A DNA stretch of 38,591 bases from an uncultured bacterium (GTDB lineage Bacteria > Actinomycetota > Actinomycetes > S36-B12 > CAIYMF01), in NCBI GenBank assembly GCA_903927265.1, contig CAIYMF010000255.1, positions 1 through 38,591 of the forward strand. The letters are read 5' to 3'. The position numbers and the translations under genes are program-made. The notes below the pieces were generated by a model. That model was not told where the DNA came from. It saw only the letters and a list, made by a program, of their open reading frames with translations, and did no database searches. This document shows positions 25,866 to 33,418 of the stretch, piece after piece (position 1 is the stretch's first letter; each line of letters opens with the position of its first letter).

Positions 25866-26629
25866 ATCACATTGTGCGCCCTTACGGCGACGCCACCGGC
25901 GACGGCATGATTCAGGTGTCGTTCACCCTGCCGCTCCCGCACGATAAGCGAGCGGAAGGCGCAGCCCTGCAACTGGCACACAAGATGGGCATCGAACCGG
26001 CGATGGTGGTTCACGCCAAAGCTATGGGACCGGACTTCACTTTCTTCGTGGTGTACGGATCAGTGCACCATCTGGTTGAGGTCGACAAGGTTCAGGTCGT
26101 TGAGCGCGACTTCCCCCTGTTGTCAGCCAAGGAAGTCAACGGGCTCATTAAGTCGCGTCTGCGGCGACCGTTCGTGGTCGTCGGCGCCTGCATCGGAACT
26201 GATGCGCACACCGTCGGAATCGACGCGATTCTCAACATCAAGGGATTCGCGGGGGAGAAGGGGCTTGAGTACTACTCCCAGATGCAGGTAGTCAATCTCG
26301 GTGCTCAGGTCAGCATTCCGTCGCTCGTTGAATCCGCCCGTGCTTCGAAGGCTGACGCCGTTCTGGTTTCACAGGTAGTCACGCAGCGCGATGCGCACCT
26401 GCACAACGTGCGCGAGATGACAGCGGCATTCCGCGAGGCATTCCCCGAGGGTCGTCGTCCGATCATCATCGTCGGCGGACCTCGCTTTGATGAGACGATG
26501 ACTGCAGAGCTCGGCGTCGATCGCATCTTCGGAAAGGGCACCACGCCCGCCGAAGTCGCTTCGTACCTTGTGTCACGCATCGCCACCCGAACGCCTGCAA
26601 CCGCACCCACCAGAAAGGCCACTCGATGA
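25862..26629 (+). CDS. kamE: Lysine 5,6-aminomutase beta subunit
   Basis: The B12-binding subunit of the 5,6-aminomutase, 255 residues. The cobalamin motif DAHTVG (D-x-H-x-x-G) is at residues 114-119 with His116 as the lower cobalt ligand. Lys127 in NIKGFAG is 11 residues later, matching the spacing of the PLP-binding Lys in clostridial enzymes. The C-terminal half carries the Rossmann-like B12 domain (IIIVGGPRFDETM). ATG 25862 overlaps the kamD stop, and its stop overlaps kal. Confidence 0.95.
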   Translation: MNHIVRPYGDATGDGMIQVSFTLPLPHDKRAEGAALQLAHKMGIEPAMVVHAKAMGPDFTFFVVYGSVHHLVEVDKVQVVERDFPLLSAKEVNGLIKSRLRRPFVVVGACIGTDAHTVGIDAILNIKGFAGEKGLEYYSQMQVVNLGAQVSIPSLVESARASKADAVLVSQVVTQRDAHLHNVREMTAAFREAFPEGRRPIIIVGGPRFDETMTAELGVDRIFGKGTTPAEVASYLVSRIATRTPATAPTRKATR

Positions 26630-27012
26630 GCGACGACCCCCGCCTCGGATTGAGCGTCACCCACCGCCGATATGTACCGTATTCGCACGCTCACTACGGA
26701 GGCTCCCTTGTCGACGGCGCCTACGTACTGGGTCTGTTCGGCGACGTCGCCACTGAACTTGGCATTCGCAGCGATGGTGATGAGGGCCTCTTCGCGTCGT
26801 ACTCCGATGTTCAATTCGTCGACGCCGTCCGAGCCGGGGATGTCATCGAGGTTCAGGCGACGTTGACCCGTATCGGGCGTCGAAGCCGCGAGATCGAGTT
26901 CGAAGCGCGCATCCTTGCCCGTGCCACGCCCGACGTTTCGGCGAGCGCTGCGGCCCTTCTCGACCCGCCGTTGGTCTGCACCACGGCGCGCGGCACGGTC
27001 GTGGTCCCCTGA
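26626..27012 (+). CDS. kal: 3-aminobutyryl-CoA ammonia-lyase, hotdog fold
   Basis: A 128-residue hotdog protein of the Kal family, which removes ammonia from L-3-aminobutyryl-CoA to give crotonyl-CoA. The N-terminal YVPYSHAHYGGSLVDGAYVLGLFGD and the later DVQFVDAVRAGDVIEVQATLTRIG fit the family, and the length is as expected. Its ATG overlaps the kamE stop. It needs 3-aminobutyryl-CoA, the product of Kce, which is not encoded here. A generic MaoC-like or thioesterase role is less likely in this context. Confidence 0.88.
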   Translation: MSDDPRLGLSVTHRRYVPYSHAHYGGSLVDGAYVLGLFGDVATELGIRSDGDEGLFASYSDVQFVDAVRAGDVIEVQATLTRIGRRSREIEFEARILARATPDVSASAAALLDPPLVCTTARGTVVVP

Positions 27013-27031
27013 ACCGGAACCTTTCGTGCAC

Positions 27032-27037
27032 TAGCGT
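27032..27037 (+). promoter_or_regulatory. Leaderless -10 element of lnt (TAGCGT)
   Basis: TAGCGT, 6 nt spacer, then GTG 27044. It lies 20 nt after the kal stop and separates the lnt unit from the lysine operon. Confidence 0.6.
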
Positions 27038-27043
27038 CGTCTG

Positions 27044-28678
27044 GTGACTGTGCGCCCGAGTTCGTTTGTTGCCACCCTCGCGCGACTGGTGTGCGCCCCC
27101 GTGGCGGGCTACGTACTCTCTCAAGCCTTTCCTCCACGTGGGTGGGGGTGGCTCGCCCCGATAGCGGTGATGGCGTTCACCGTGAGCGTCTGGCGCCGCA
27201 GTGCGTGGTCAGGATTCCTGCTGGGCGCCCTTTTCGGCCTTGCATTTTTTCTTCCACTCATTTCGTGGATGCGCGTCGTCGGTGATGACGCCTGGTTCAT
27301 GTTGTCGCTGCTGTGCGCATTCTGGGCCGCCGTCACCGGCGCCCTGATCGCCCTCGTCACCCGACTCCCTCTCTGGCCGCTGTGGGCAGCGACATGTTGG
27401 GTTGCCGTTGAGACAGTGCGTGACCGCATTCCGTGGGGCGGGTTCGCCTGGGGGCGCCTGGCGTTCTCCCAGTCCGATTCCCCGTTTGCCTTCCTGGCAG
27501 CCATCGCCGGCGCGCCACTGGTGACGTTCACGGTGGCGTTGCTGGGTTCCTTGCTGGCCGCGGGAGTCCTGCATCTGGCCCCTGCGCTCGCGGGCGAACC
27601 TCGCTGGGGTGCCCGGCCGGCCCGGTCACCGGGCTTAGCCGCTGTCGACTTGGTCCTCATTGTGGCCGTGTTGTTGGCAGGCTTAGCCTCCAGCGCGGTG
27701 ACCGTTCTCCCTCAGCCCGGAACCGAGAAAGCAGTCACAGCGGCGGTCATTCAAGGAAACGTCCCGCGCGCGGGATTGGGCACAGAAGGGCCGCCCGGGC
27801 AGATTCTCGACAACCACATCGCCGCCACCCGCGAACTCGCCCGACTGGTACGCCAGGGATCACAGCAACAGCCCGAGTTGGTGATCTGGCCAGAGAACGC
27901 CAGCGACATTGATCCATACACGCACCCAGGGGCAGCGGTCGACATCAGTTCTACTGTCGATGACATCGGTGCTCCGGTGCTCGTTGGTGCCGTCGTCACC
28001 AACCCCGATAACCCTGACACTGTTCTCAATCTGGGCATTGTGTGGAAGCCCGGTACCGGCCCAGGGGAGTGGTACGCCAAGCGCCACCCGGTTCCGTTTG
28101 GCGAGTACATCCCGATGCGACCGTTGATTTCACGGCTCATCGACCGATTCGCACTCATTCCGCACGATTTCGCCGCGGGCCAAGTTCCGGGAGTCCTGAC
28201 GCTGGGGCCAGCGCGCATTGGAGACGTGATCTGCTTCGAGGTCGCCGACGACGAAGTGGTGCGCGACGCGGTCACGGGCGGCGGGCACCTGCTCGTTGTT
28301 CAAACCAACAACGCCACCTACGGTCACACCGGCCAACCCGAACAACAACTGGCGATCACTCGGCTGCGCGCCATCGAACACGCACGAGCAACTCTGGTGG
28401 CAGCCACCAGTGGCATCAGCGCCATCATGACGTCGCGCGGCGACATTACCCAGCAACTGCCTGAGTTCGTCGCCGGGAGCCTGGTGTCAGAAGTCATTCA
28501 ATCTGACAGCCTGACGCTGTCTGACCGTGTGGGTTCCAAGCCCGAATGGGCGCTCACCCTCATCGCTGCGCTGGCCGTGTTGTGGGCACTGATGAGTCGA
28601 CGACTAGGGTCGAACGAGCGCGGCCGAGCAGGTGGTCGCACCAGCGACGACTTCGCCCAGGAGAACGAGCAGCCGTGA
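27044..28678 (+). CDS. lnt: Apolipoprotein N-acyltransferase
   Basis: A 544-residue membrane enzyme that adds a third acyl chain to the N-terminal Cys of lipoproteins. About six to eight N-terminal helices precede an extracytoplasmic nitrilase-type domain. The Glu-Lys-Cys triad is seen in VIWPENASD, KRHPVPFGEY and VICFEVADD. A last helix near residue 515 anchors the C-terminus. GTG start fixed by TAGCGT. The stop overlaps the mannosyltransferase start as GTGA. In mycobacteria Lnt and the mannosyltransferase (Ppm1) are one protein; here they are separate. The lipoprotein FKBP of this window would be a substrate. Confidence 0.92.
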   Translation: MTVRPSSFVATLARLVCAPVAGYVLSQAFPPRGWGWLAPIAVMAFTVSVWRRSAWSGFLLGALFGLAFFLPLISWMRVVGDDAWFMLSLLCAFWAAVTGALIALVTRLPLWPLWAATCWVAVETVRDRIPWGGFAWGRLAFSQSDSPFAFLAAIAGAPLVTFTVALLGSLLAAGVLHLAPALAGEPRWGARPARSPGLAAVDLVLIVAVLLAGLASSAVTVLPQPGTEKAVTAAVIQGNVPRAGLGTEGPPGQILDNHIAATRELARLVRQGSQQQPELVIWPENASDIDPYTHPGAAVDISSTVDDIGAPVLVGAVVTNPDNPDTVLNLGIVWKPGTGPGEWYAKRHPVPFGEYIPMRPLISRLIDRFALIPHDFAAGQVPGVLTLGPARIGDVICFEVADDEVVRDAVTGGGHLLVVQTNNATYGHTGQPEQQLAITRLRAIEHARATLVAATSGISAIMTSRGDITQQLPEFVAGSLVSEVIQSDSLTLSDRVGSKPEWALTLIAALAVLWALMSRRLGSNERGRAGGRTSDDFAQENEQP

Positions 28679-29457
28679 CCGACTCACCCGATTCACTGCC
28701 CACCAGTACCTTTGCCGACCTCGGCCGCATCCTGGTCATCATCCCGACGTACAACGAGGCCGAGAACATCGGTCGCATTGTGCCTCGATTGCGCGAGTCA
28801 GTGCCCGAGGCGCACGTGCTGGTCGTCGACGACAATTCCCCGGATGGCACCGGCGATCTGGCCAACGAGTTGAGCGACTCCGATCCCCACGTTCATGTAC
28901 TGCATCGTCTCGGCAAGCAAGGACTCGGCGCCGCGTACATCGCCGGATTCGGGTGGGGACTCGACAACGAGTTCGATGTGCTGGTCGAGATGGATGCCGA
29001 TGGAAGTCACGATCCGGCGCAACTTCCGCGACTACTTGATCGGCTGCGCACGGCCGACCTCGTGCTCGGTTCGCGGTACGTACCCGGGGGAGAGGTTCGC
29101 AACTGGCCACGTCACCGTGAATTCCTCAGTCGCGGCGGCAACATGTACACGCGCATCCTGCTCGGCCTACCTCTTGCCGATGCGACCGGCGGATACCGTG
29201 CCTTTCGCGCCGACACCTTGCGCACCCTTGATCTGCAGGGCGTCGGAAGTGCGGGTTACGTCTTCCAGGTAGACCTTGCTAATCGCGCATCTACTGCTGG
29301 ACTGCGTTTGGCTGAAGTACCAATCACCTTTGAAGAGCGCCAGTACGGGACAAGCAAGATGAGCCGCTCGATTGTCACCGAAGCGCTGTGGCAGGTAACC
29401 CGATGGGGAGTACGCGATCGTGCCGCCGAGATGCGGAAGCGTTGGGGGAGGGGCTGA
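28675..29457 (+). CDS. Polyprenol-phosphate mannosyltransferase
   Basis: A 260-residue family-2 glycosyltransferase of the Ppm1/DPM1 type, which makes polyprenol-phosphate mannose from GDP-mannose for glycolipids and mannoproteins. VIIPTYNEAENIG starts the nucleotide-binding half. DNSPDGTG and DADGSHDP provide the Asp-rich metal motifs, and YVPGGEVRNWPRHREFLSRG completes the catalytic core. There is no C-terminal membrane domain. GTG 28675 overlaps the lnt stop. Longer reading from 28546 lies within lnt and is rejected. It is coupled to lnt and followed by fxsA. Confidence 0.92.
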   Translation: MTDSPDSLPTSTFADLGRILVIIPTYNEAENIGRIVPRLRESVPEAHVLVVDDNSPDGTGDLANELSDSDPHVHVLHRLGKQGLGAAYIAGFGWGLDNEFDVLVEMDADGSHDPAQLPRLLDRLRTADLVLGSRYVPGGEVRNWPRHREFLSRGGNMYTRILLGLPLADATGGYRAFRADTLRTLDLQGVGSAGYVFQVDLANRASTAGLRLAEVPITFEERQYGTSKMSRSIVTEALWQVTRWGVRDRAAEMRKRWGRG

Positions 29458-29462
29458 CCCTC

Positions 29463-29975
29463 GTGCGCCGTCTGCTTGTCACCCTGCTGGTCGTCGCTTA
29501 CGTCGTGGCAGAGGCTGCTGTGGTGTTCTGGCTTGCCTCGCAGATTGGTTGGCTGTGGGTCATTGCGATTCTTGCTGTTCAATTCGCCATCGGCGTCAGC
29601 ATCAGTCGCAGGGCTGGTGCAACGGCCCTCCGAGGACTCGGGGAGGCGTCGCGAAGTGGAGCTCTACCCGGTGGCGATGTGGGCAACTCGGCACTGCGCA
29701 CTGTTGGCGGGTTGTTGATCGCTCTACCGGGAATACTCAACGACATCCCGGGTGTGCTGCTGTTGATTCCCATCACCCGTCGGTGGGTACGGGCCGCAAC
29801 CGGTGCAACGGTCGGGCGCCGTATTCAGACTGCTGGCTTTTCGACGACAACCACGACCACCCCCGAGGGTGTCACCGTCACCCGCCTACACGAAGGCAAA
29901 GTCATCAGCGGTGAAGTGATCGAGCGAAGTGACCAAACCCCGCCCCCTTCGACAACGCGGGGCGAAGTCGACTAA
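29463..29975 (+). CDS. fxsA: FxsA-family membrane protein
   Basis: A 170-residue membrane protein with three to four helices, of the FxsA family. In E. coli FxsA counteracts F exclusion of phage T7 when overproduced; its normal role is unclear. The N-terminal VRRLLVTLLVVAYVVAEAAVVF and the segment LPGILNDIPGVLLLIPITR are characteristic. The C-terminal 45 residues are hydrophilic. GTG 29463 is preceded by a GGGGAGGGG Shine-Dalgarno and lies 5 nt after the previous stop. The stop overlaps the convergent rbpA stop. Confidence 0.87.
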   Translation: MRRLLVTLLVVAYVVAEAAVVFWLASQIGWLWVIAILAVQFAIGVSISRRAGATALRGLGEASRSGALPGGDVGNSALRTVGGLLIALPGILNDIPGVLLLIPITRRWVRAATGATVGRRIQTAGFSTTTTTTPEGVTVTRLHEGKVISGEVIERSDQTPPPSTTRGEVD

Positions 29976-30331
29976 GCGGACTTGCGGCGCGTTGATCCGC
30001 CGCGCTGGCTGTGCAGCAGTTCAAGTCGCTCAGCGAGCAGTTCTTCAAGGTCGGCAATCGTGCGACGCTCAAGCAGCATGTCCCAGTGGGTGCGGGGTAC
30101 CTTGACGTATTTGGGCTCAGGCGCGATCGCATCAAGGCGCGTAGCCTCGCGGCCACAGCGACATTCCCAGAGGTAGGGGATCTCTTCGGCCTCAACTGAC
30201 ATCGGCACCACGGTGGCGTGGCTCATCGGGCACGAGTACGTCACCCTCTGACGGGGGGCGTACTCGATGTACGACTCGGTTTCATAGCTGTTGGCACCGA
30301 GGCGGGTTCCGCGCAGCGTTGCATCTGTCAT
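29972..30331 (-). CDS. rbpA: RbpA, RNA polymerase-binding protein
   Basis: A 119-residue actinobacterial transcription factor that binds the primary sigma factor and RNA polymerase and stabilises the open complex. The start MTDATLRGTRLGANSYETE matches the family N-terminus, and AAGGAG lies 6 nt upstream. Cys34, His38, Cys57 and Cys59 form a possible zinc site like that of Streptomyces RbpA, but with CRC rather than CxxC. The helical sigma-interacting C-terminus (LLERRTIADLEELLAERLELL) is present. A SigR-type promoter stands 65 nt upstream, which agrees with stress control of rbpA in Streptomyces. Confidence 0.95.
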   Translation of the reverse strand: MTDATLRGTRLGANSYETESYIEYAPRQRVTYSCPMSHATVVPMSVEAEEIPYLWECRCGREATRLDAIAPEPKYVKVPRTHWDMLLERRTIADLEELLAERLELLHSQRGGSTRRKSA

Positions 30332-30395
30332 GTCCGGCTCCTTGTGGGGGTCCTGTACACACCACAACGGCTCTATCGGCCACACAGTTCCCGGA

Positions 30396-30422
30396 TACGA
30401 GCCCCAGAAGTCACCAATTCCC
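30396..30422 (-). promoter_or_regulatory. SigR/SigH-type promoter of rbpA
   Basis: On the minus strand GGGAAT (30417-30422) is followed by 18 nt and GTA (30396-30398). The SigR consensus is GGAAT-N18/19-GTT, so only the last base differs. The start codon is 65 nt downstream. rbpA is a known SigR target in Streptomyces coelicolor. Confidence 0.6.
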
Positions 30423-30462
30423 AAGCGTGTGTCACCCATTCGGCCTAACCGGCCTCGAAGCA

Positions 30463-30478
30463 CCCCGTCAGGGCGGGG
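30463..30478 (-). terminator. Possible terminator of the MFS gene
   Basis: CCCCG-N6-CGGGG (minus-strand stem) lies 3-20 nt after the stop of the transporter gene. No clear U-run follows, only TGCTTC. It would separate transporter and rbpA transcription. Confidence 0.45.
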
Positions 30479-30481
30479 GAG

Positions 30482-31855
30482 TCAGACTTCCTCGAATTCA
30501 GCGCTACCTGCCTGCTCGATACCGCGCTGCACATCAACGCGACGTAGCAGGAAGATTCCAATCAGGAAAAGGATCGCCAAAGCCGCAATTGCCCAGCGGT
30601 ACGAGCCGGTGAATTGGTGCACCAGGCCGAAGAGCAACGTTCCAATCCACGACGTTCCTCGCTCAGCGGATTGATACAACCCGAAGTACTCACCCTCACG
30701 GCCGCGGGGGATGAGCTGAGAGAACAGTGAGCGTGACAGCGCTTGGGTTCCGGCCACGACCAGGCCGATTCCCACAGCGATGACTAGGAAGAGGGCGACA
30801 CTTCCCTTGGGAATAAAGAAGCCCACGACTACCAGAACAATCCAGATCACCAGTGCACCGAGAATGACCCGTTTTGCACCGCGTCCCGCGGCCAGGCGGC
30901 CCATTAACAACGCTCCAACGATTCCGAAGAGATTGACCAGAATCACAGCAGCGAAGATGTAGGTCTGTGCCATGCCCAACTCGTACTGTCCGAAAACGGC
31001 TGCTGCTGCAATCACGGTCTGGACGCCGTCGTTGAAGAAGATGAACGCGAGCAGGAATCGCAACGCCTGCGGGTAGTCGCGAGCGTGCCGCAGCGTGTCG
31101 CGCAACTGAACGAAACTGCGTGACACACTCACCTGCGCATCGGGGCTAAGCGACGGGTGGTCGCGCAATCCGAAGTACGGAATCAGGGTGAAGGCGGCCC
31201 ACCAAATACCGGCCACGACAAACAGGATGCGAACGATCATTCCGGTTTCAAGACCGGCTGGTTTGATTGTCAGCAAGGCGAGGCTGATGATGAGCAACAC
31301 CACTCCACCGACGTAACCAAAAGCCCACCCGCGAGTTGACACTCGATCGCGTTCGTCCGGTTCGGCAATATCAACCAAGATCGCCGACAACACTGTCAGG
31401 CTCGCGATAAGTGCAACGTTTCCTACGATCACCAGCAGCGCACCGAGAGCCCAATTGCCACCGGTAACGAAGAACAATCCCGCCGCCGCGGCAGCACCTA
31501 TCCAGGCGAATGCTCCCAGCCACCGACGCTTTGATGACGTGCGGTCGATGAATGCACCGACGATCGGCATCAACAAGAACGATAAGACGGTTGCCACGGT
31601 GATGACGTAGAAGACAGCAGATCCGGGAGACATCGGAATGCCGAGGATGTAGAGACTATTGGTGCAGGTGTCGTCGGACCCAGCATCGGCACAGCCAGCG
31701 GCGGTATTGGCCACACTCGTGAGGTAAGGCAGGGCCAGCACCACCGAGACGGTGGTCACAAATGCCGACTGAGCCCATTCGTACCAGTACCACGACCGCT
31801 GTTCGCGGCGGCGCTCAGTTGGTTCGGAGTATTCACGCGTCGCAAGGGTGCTCAT
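30482..31855 (-). CDS. Atg22/UMF1-family MFS transporter
   Basis: A 457-residue membrane protein with 12 helices, in the UMF1 branch of the major facilitator superfamily. The opening WYWYEWAQSAFVTTVSVVLALPYL is typical of Atg22-like proteins. FLLMPIVGAFIDRTSSKRRW and the DHPSL/RDTLRHARDYPQALRFL central loop also fit. The substrate is unknown; yeast Atg22 releases amino acids from the vacuole. A CAGTAT hexamer lies 7 nt before the start, one base off the leaderless pattern. The gene follows the glycerophosphodiesterase gene by 67 nt on the same strand. Confidence 0.87.
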   Translation of the reverse strand: MSTLATREYSEPTERRREQRSWYWYEWAQSAFVTTVSVVLALPYLTSVANTAAGCADAGSDDTCTNSLYILGIPMSPGSAVFYVITVATVLSFLLMPIVGAFIDRTSSKRRWLGAFAWIGAAAAAGLFFVTGGNWALGALLVIVGNVALIASLTVLSAILVDIAEPDERDRVSTRGWAFGYVGGVVLLIISLALLTIKPAGLETGMIVRILFVVAGIWWAAFTLIPYFGLRDHPSLSPDAQVSVSRSFVQLRDTLRHARDYPQALRFLLAFIFFNDGVQTVIAAAAVFGQYELGMAQTYIFAAVILVNLFGIVGALLMGRLAAGRGAKRVILGALVIWIVLVVVGFFIPKGSVALFLVIAVGIGLVVAGTQALSRSLFSQLIPRGREGEYFGLYQSAERGTSWIGTLLFGLVHQFTGSYRWAIAALAILFLIGIFLLRRVDVQRGIEQAGSAEFEEV

Positions 31856-31922
31856 GGCGCGAATACTGCCACGGTCAGGCGAGGTTGGTAGGGGACTCGC
31901 ACAAACTCTTGATGAATGCTCC

Positions 31923-32708
31923 TTATGAATGGTCGAACCACTCTCCGCGATCCTCTAGGACTGTACGTAGTACAGCCGGTCGATCGGTGAGAATTCCATC
32001 GACGCCAAGATCGAGCAGACGTCGCATCTCAGCTTCATCGTCGATGGTCCAGATGTGTACCTGAATCCCCAGCCCATGGGCGTACTCAACGAGCCGGCCA
32101 CTGAGAATCGGAACCCGGTACATCGAGAGTGGAATCTGCAGTGCCAGGGGAGCATGGGGTGGGCGGGGAGGGCGGGGAAACCGAATACCTCGCGACGCGG
32201 CGATGTACGCGAGTACCTCGCCCGGTCCGGCCGATGTGGCAAGAATCGGCCCGACCCGGCGTCGAACGGTCTCGAGGCGCGCATCGCTGAAGGCACCGAG
32301 CAGTACGCGGTCGTAGCACTTCATCGACGTCAGCACCGCCAAGGTCACATCGACCGACGCCTCCGACTTTAAGTCCAGGTTGAAACATTGATCCGGGAAC
32401 GCCTCGAGGGCGTGATCGAGGCGCATGATCTGGTCTGTGCCTGCAGGGGTTCCGACATTGCGCACATCTGACCATCGCAGCCCGGACACCCGACCGGTCG
32501 CGTCGGTGACTCGGTCAAGCACATCGTCATGAAACAGAACGGCCACACCGTCGCTCGTCACCTGGACATCGGTCTCAAGGTGGCGGTAACCCGCACTCAC
32601 TGCGTACTCAAAGCCTGATCGGGTGTTTTCGGCCGTCTCTCGCGCTCCGCCTCGATGGGCAATCGCCAACGGGCCCTCACACTCCAAGTAGGGATGTCTG
32701 GCCGCCAC
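31923..32708 (-). CDS. Glycerophosphodiester phosphodiesterase
   Basis: A 261-residue GDPD-family enzyme that hydrolyses glycerophosphodiesters to glycerol 3-phosphate and an alcohol. The active-site segments are AIAHRGGARETAENT (His, Arg), HLETDVQVTSDGVAVLFHDDVLDRVTDATG (metal Glu and Asp, general-acid His) and FNLDLKSEA. The C-terminal VHIWTIDDEAEMRRLLDLGVDGILTDRP is family typical. No signal peptide, so it acts in the cytosol. The start is GTG 32708 with TAGTGT 7 nt upstream. Divergent from the TM2 gene. Confidence 0.92.
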   Translation of the reverse strand: MAARHPYLECEGPLAIAHRGGARETAENTRSGFEYAVSAGYRHLETDVQVTSDGVAVLFHDDVLDRVTDATGRVSGLRWSDVRNVGTPAGTDQIMRLDHALEAFPDQCFNLDLKSEASVDVTLAVLTSMKCYDRVLLGAFSDARLETVRRRVGPILATSAGPGEVLAYIAASRGIRFPRPPRPPHAPLALQIPLSMYRVPILSGRLVEYAHGLGIQVHIWTIDDEAEMRRLLDLGVDGILTDRPAVLRTVLEDRGEWFDHS

Positions 32709-32715
32709 GCCGCTG

Positions 32716-32721
32716 ACACTA
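32716..32721 (-). promoter_or_regulatory. Leaderless -10 element of the phosphodiesterase gene (TAGTGT)
   Basis: On the minus strand TAGTGT is followed by 7 nt and GTG 32708. Confidence 0.6.
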
Positions 32722-32826
32722 CCGTCGCGAACGGCCTGACGGGGCAGTCAGCGTGGGATAGTGAGGTTGGCACGTGATTCGCGCCAGAATCGCGCGAATT
32801 GACCCATTTTCTATGAAGGGACCGCA

Positions 32827-33255
32827 ATGAGTGAGCAAGAGCCCAAACCCACGATCCCTGAACCGGCCGCCGACGCAGTTGAGGCTGTCGTAGAAACTCC
32901 CGCAGCATCCGCGGCACCCGCGGCACCGGTCATGCCGCCGCCTCCGCCGGCAATGGTCATTCCGCCTCCGCCAGCAATGGCAGTTCCGCAGACGACCGCG
33001 GTGTTTCCCGACGGCAAGCCCATGTTGACCGCCACCGGCGAGCCGGCCAGTGCCAAGTCACGTCTGGCCGCAACTTTGCTGTGCTTTTTCCTCGGAGGGA
33101 TCGGAATCCACCGTTTCTACGTGGGCAAGATCGGAACCGGCATCCTGATGATCGTCACTCTCGGCGGTCTGGGCGTCTGGGTTCTCATCGACTTCATCAT
33201 GATTCTTATCGGCTCGTTCCGCGACATCGACCGCAAGGTTCTCTCCAACTGGTGA
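32827..33255 (+). CDS. TM2-domain membrane protein
   Basis: A 142-residue protein. Residues 1-75 are Ala/Pro rich and disordered with PPPPPAM repeats; residues 78-130 form a TM2 domain with two hydrophobic helices, LAATLLCFFLGGIGIHRFYVGKIGTG and the following LGGLGVWVLIDFIMIL. The FLGGxGxHRFYxGK motif is diagnostic. TM2 proteins have no settled function in bacteria. GAAGGGA lies 5 nt before the ATG. The end is followed by a strong imperfect hairpin. Confidence 0.9.
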   Translation: MSEQEPKPTIPEPAADAVEAVVETPAASAAPAAPVMPPPPPAMVIPPPPAMAVPQTTAVFPDGKPMLTATGEPASAKSRLAATLLCFFLGGIGIHRFYVGKIGTGILMIVTLGGLGVWVLIDFIMILIGSFRDIDRKVLSNW

Positions 33256-33310
33256 CCCGTGGGTGATCGCCCGTGGGGCAGTCACGAAGCGATAAACCGC
33301 CGATAATCCA

Positions 33311-33326
33311 CATTATGTCATTATGT
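33311..33326. repeat. Tandem 8-bp repeat CATTATGT
   Basis: CATTATGT occurs twice back to back in an otherwise GC-rich intergenic region, between the TM2 and hydrolase genes. It may mark a protein-binding site. Confidence 0.5.
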
Positions 33327-33351
33327 AGATTTCACGAGAACGCTCCATCTG

Positions 33352-33388
33352 CGGGCAGAACGGCTGATTTTCCGGGCCGCTCTGCCCG
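33352..33388 (+). terminator. Imperfect 13-bp hairpin after the TM2 gene
   Basis: CGGGCAGA (33352-33359) pairs with TCTGCCCG (33381-33388), then after one mismatch CGGC pairs with GCCG, leaving an 11-nt loop. No U-run follows. It can be a U-less terminator or an operator upstream of the hydrolase promoter (TACGGT at 33407). Confidence 0.45.
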
Positions 33389-33406
33389 TAGGTCGTCTGT
33401 GCCCCC

Positions 33407-33412
33407 TACGGT
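33407..33412 (+). promoter_or_regulatory. Leaderless -10 element of the hydrolase gene (TACGGT)
   Basis: TACGGT, 6 nt spacer, then ATG 33419. Confidence 0.65.
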
Positions 33413-33418
33413 TGCGCC

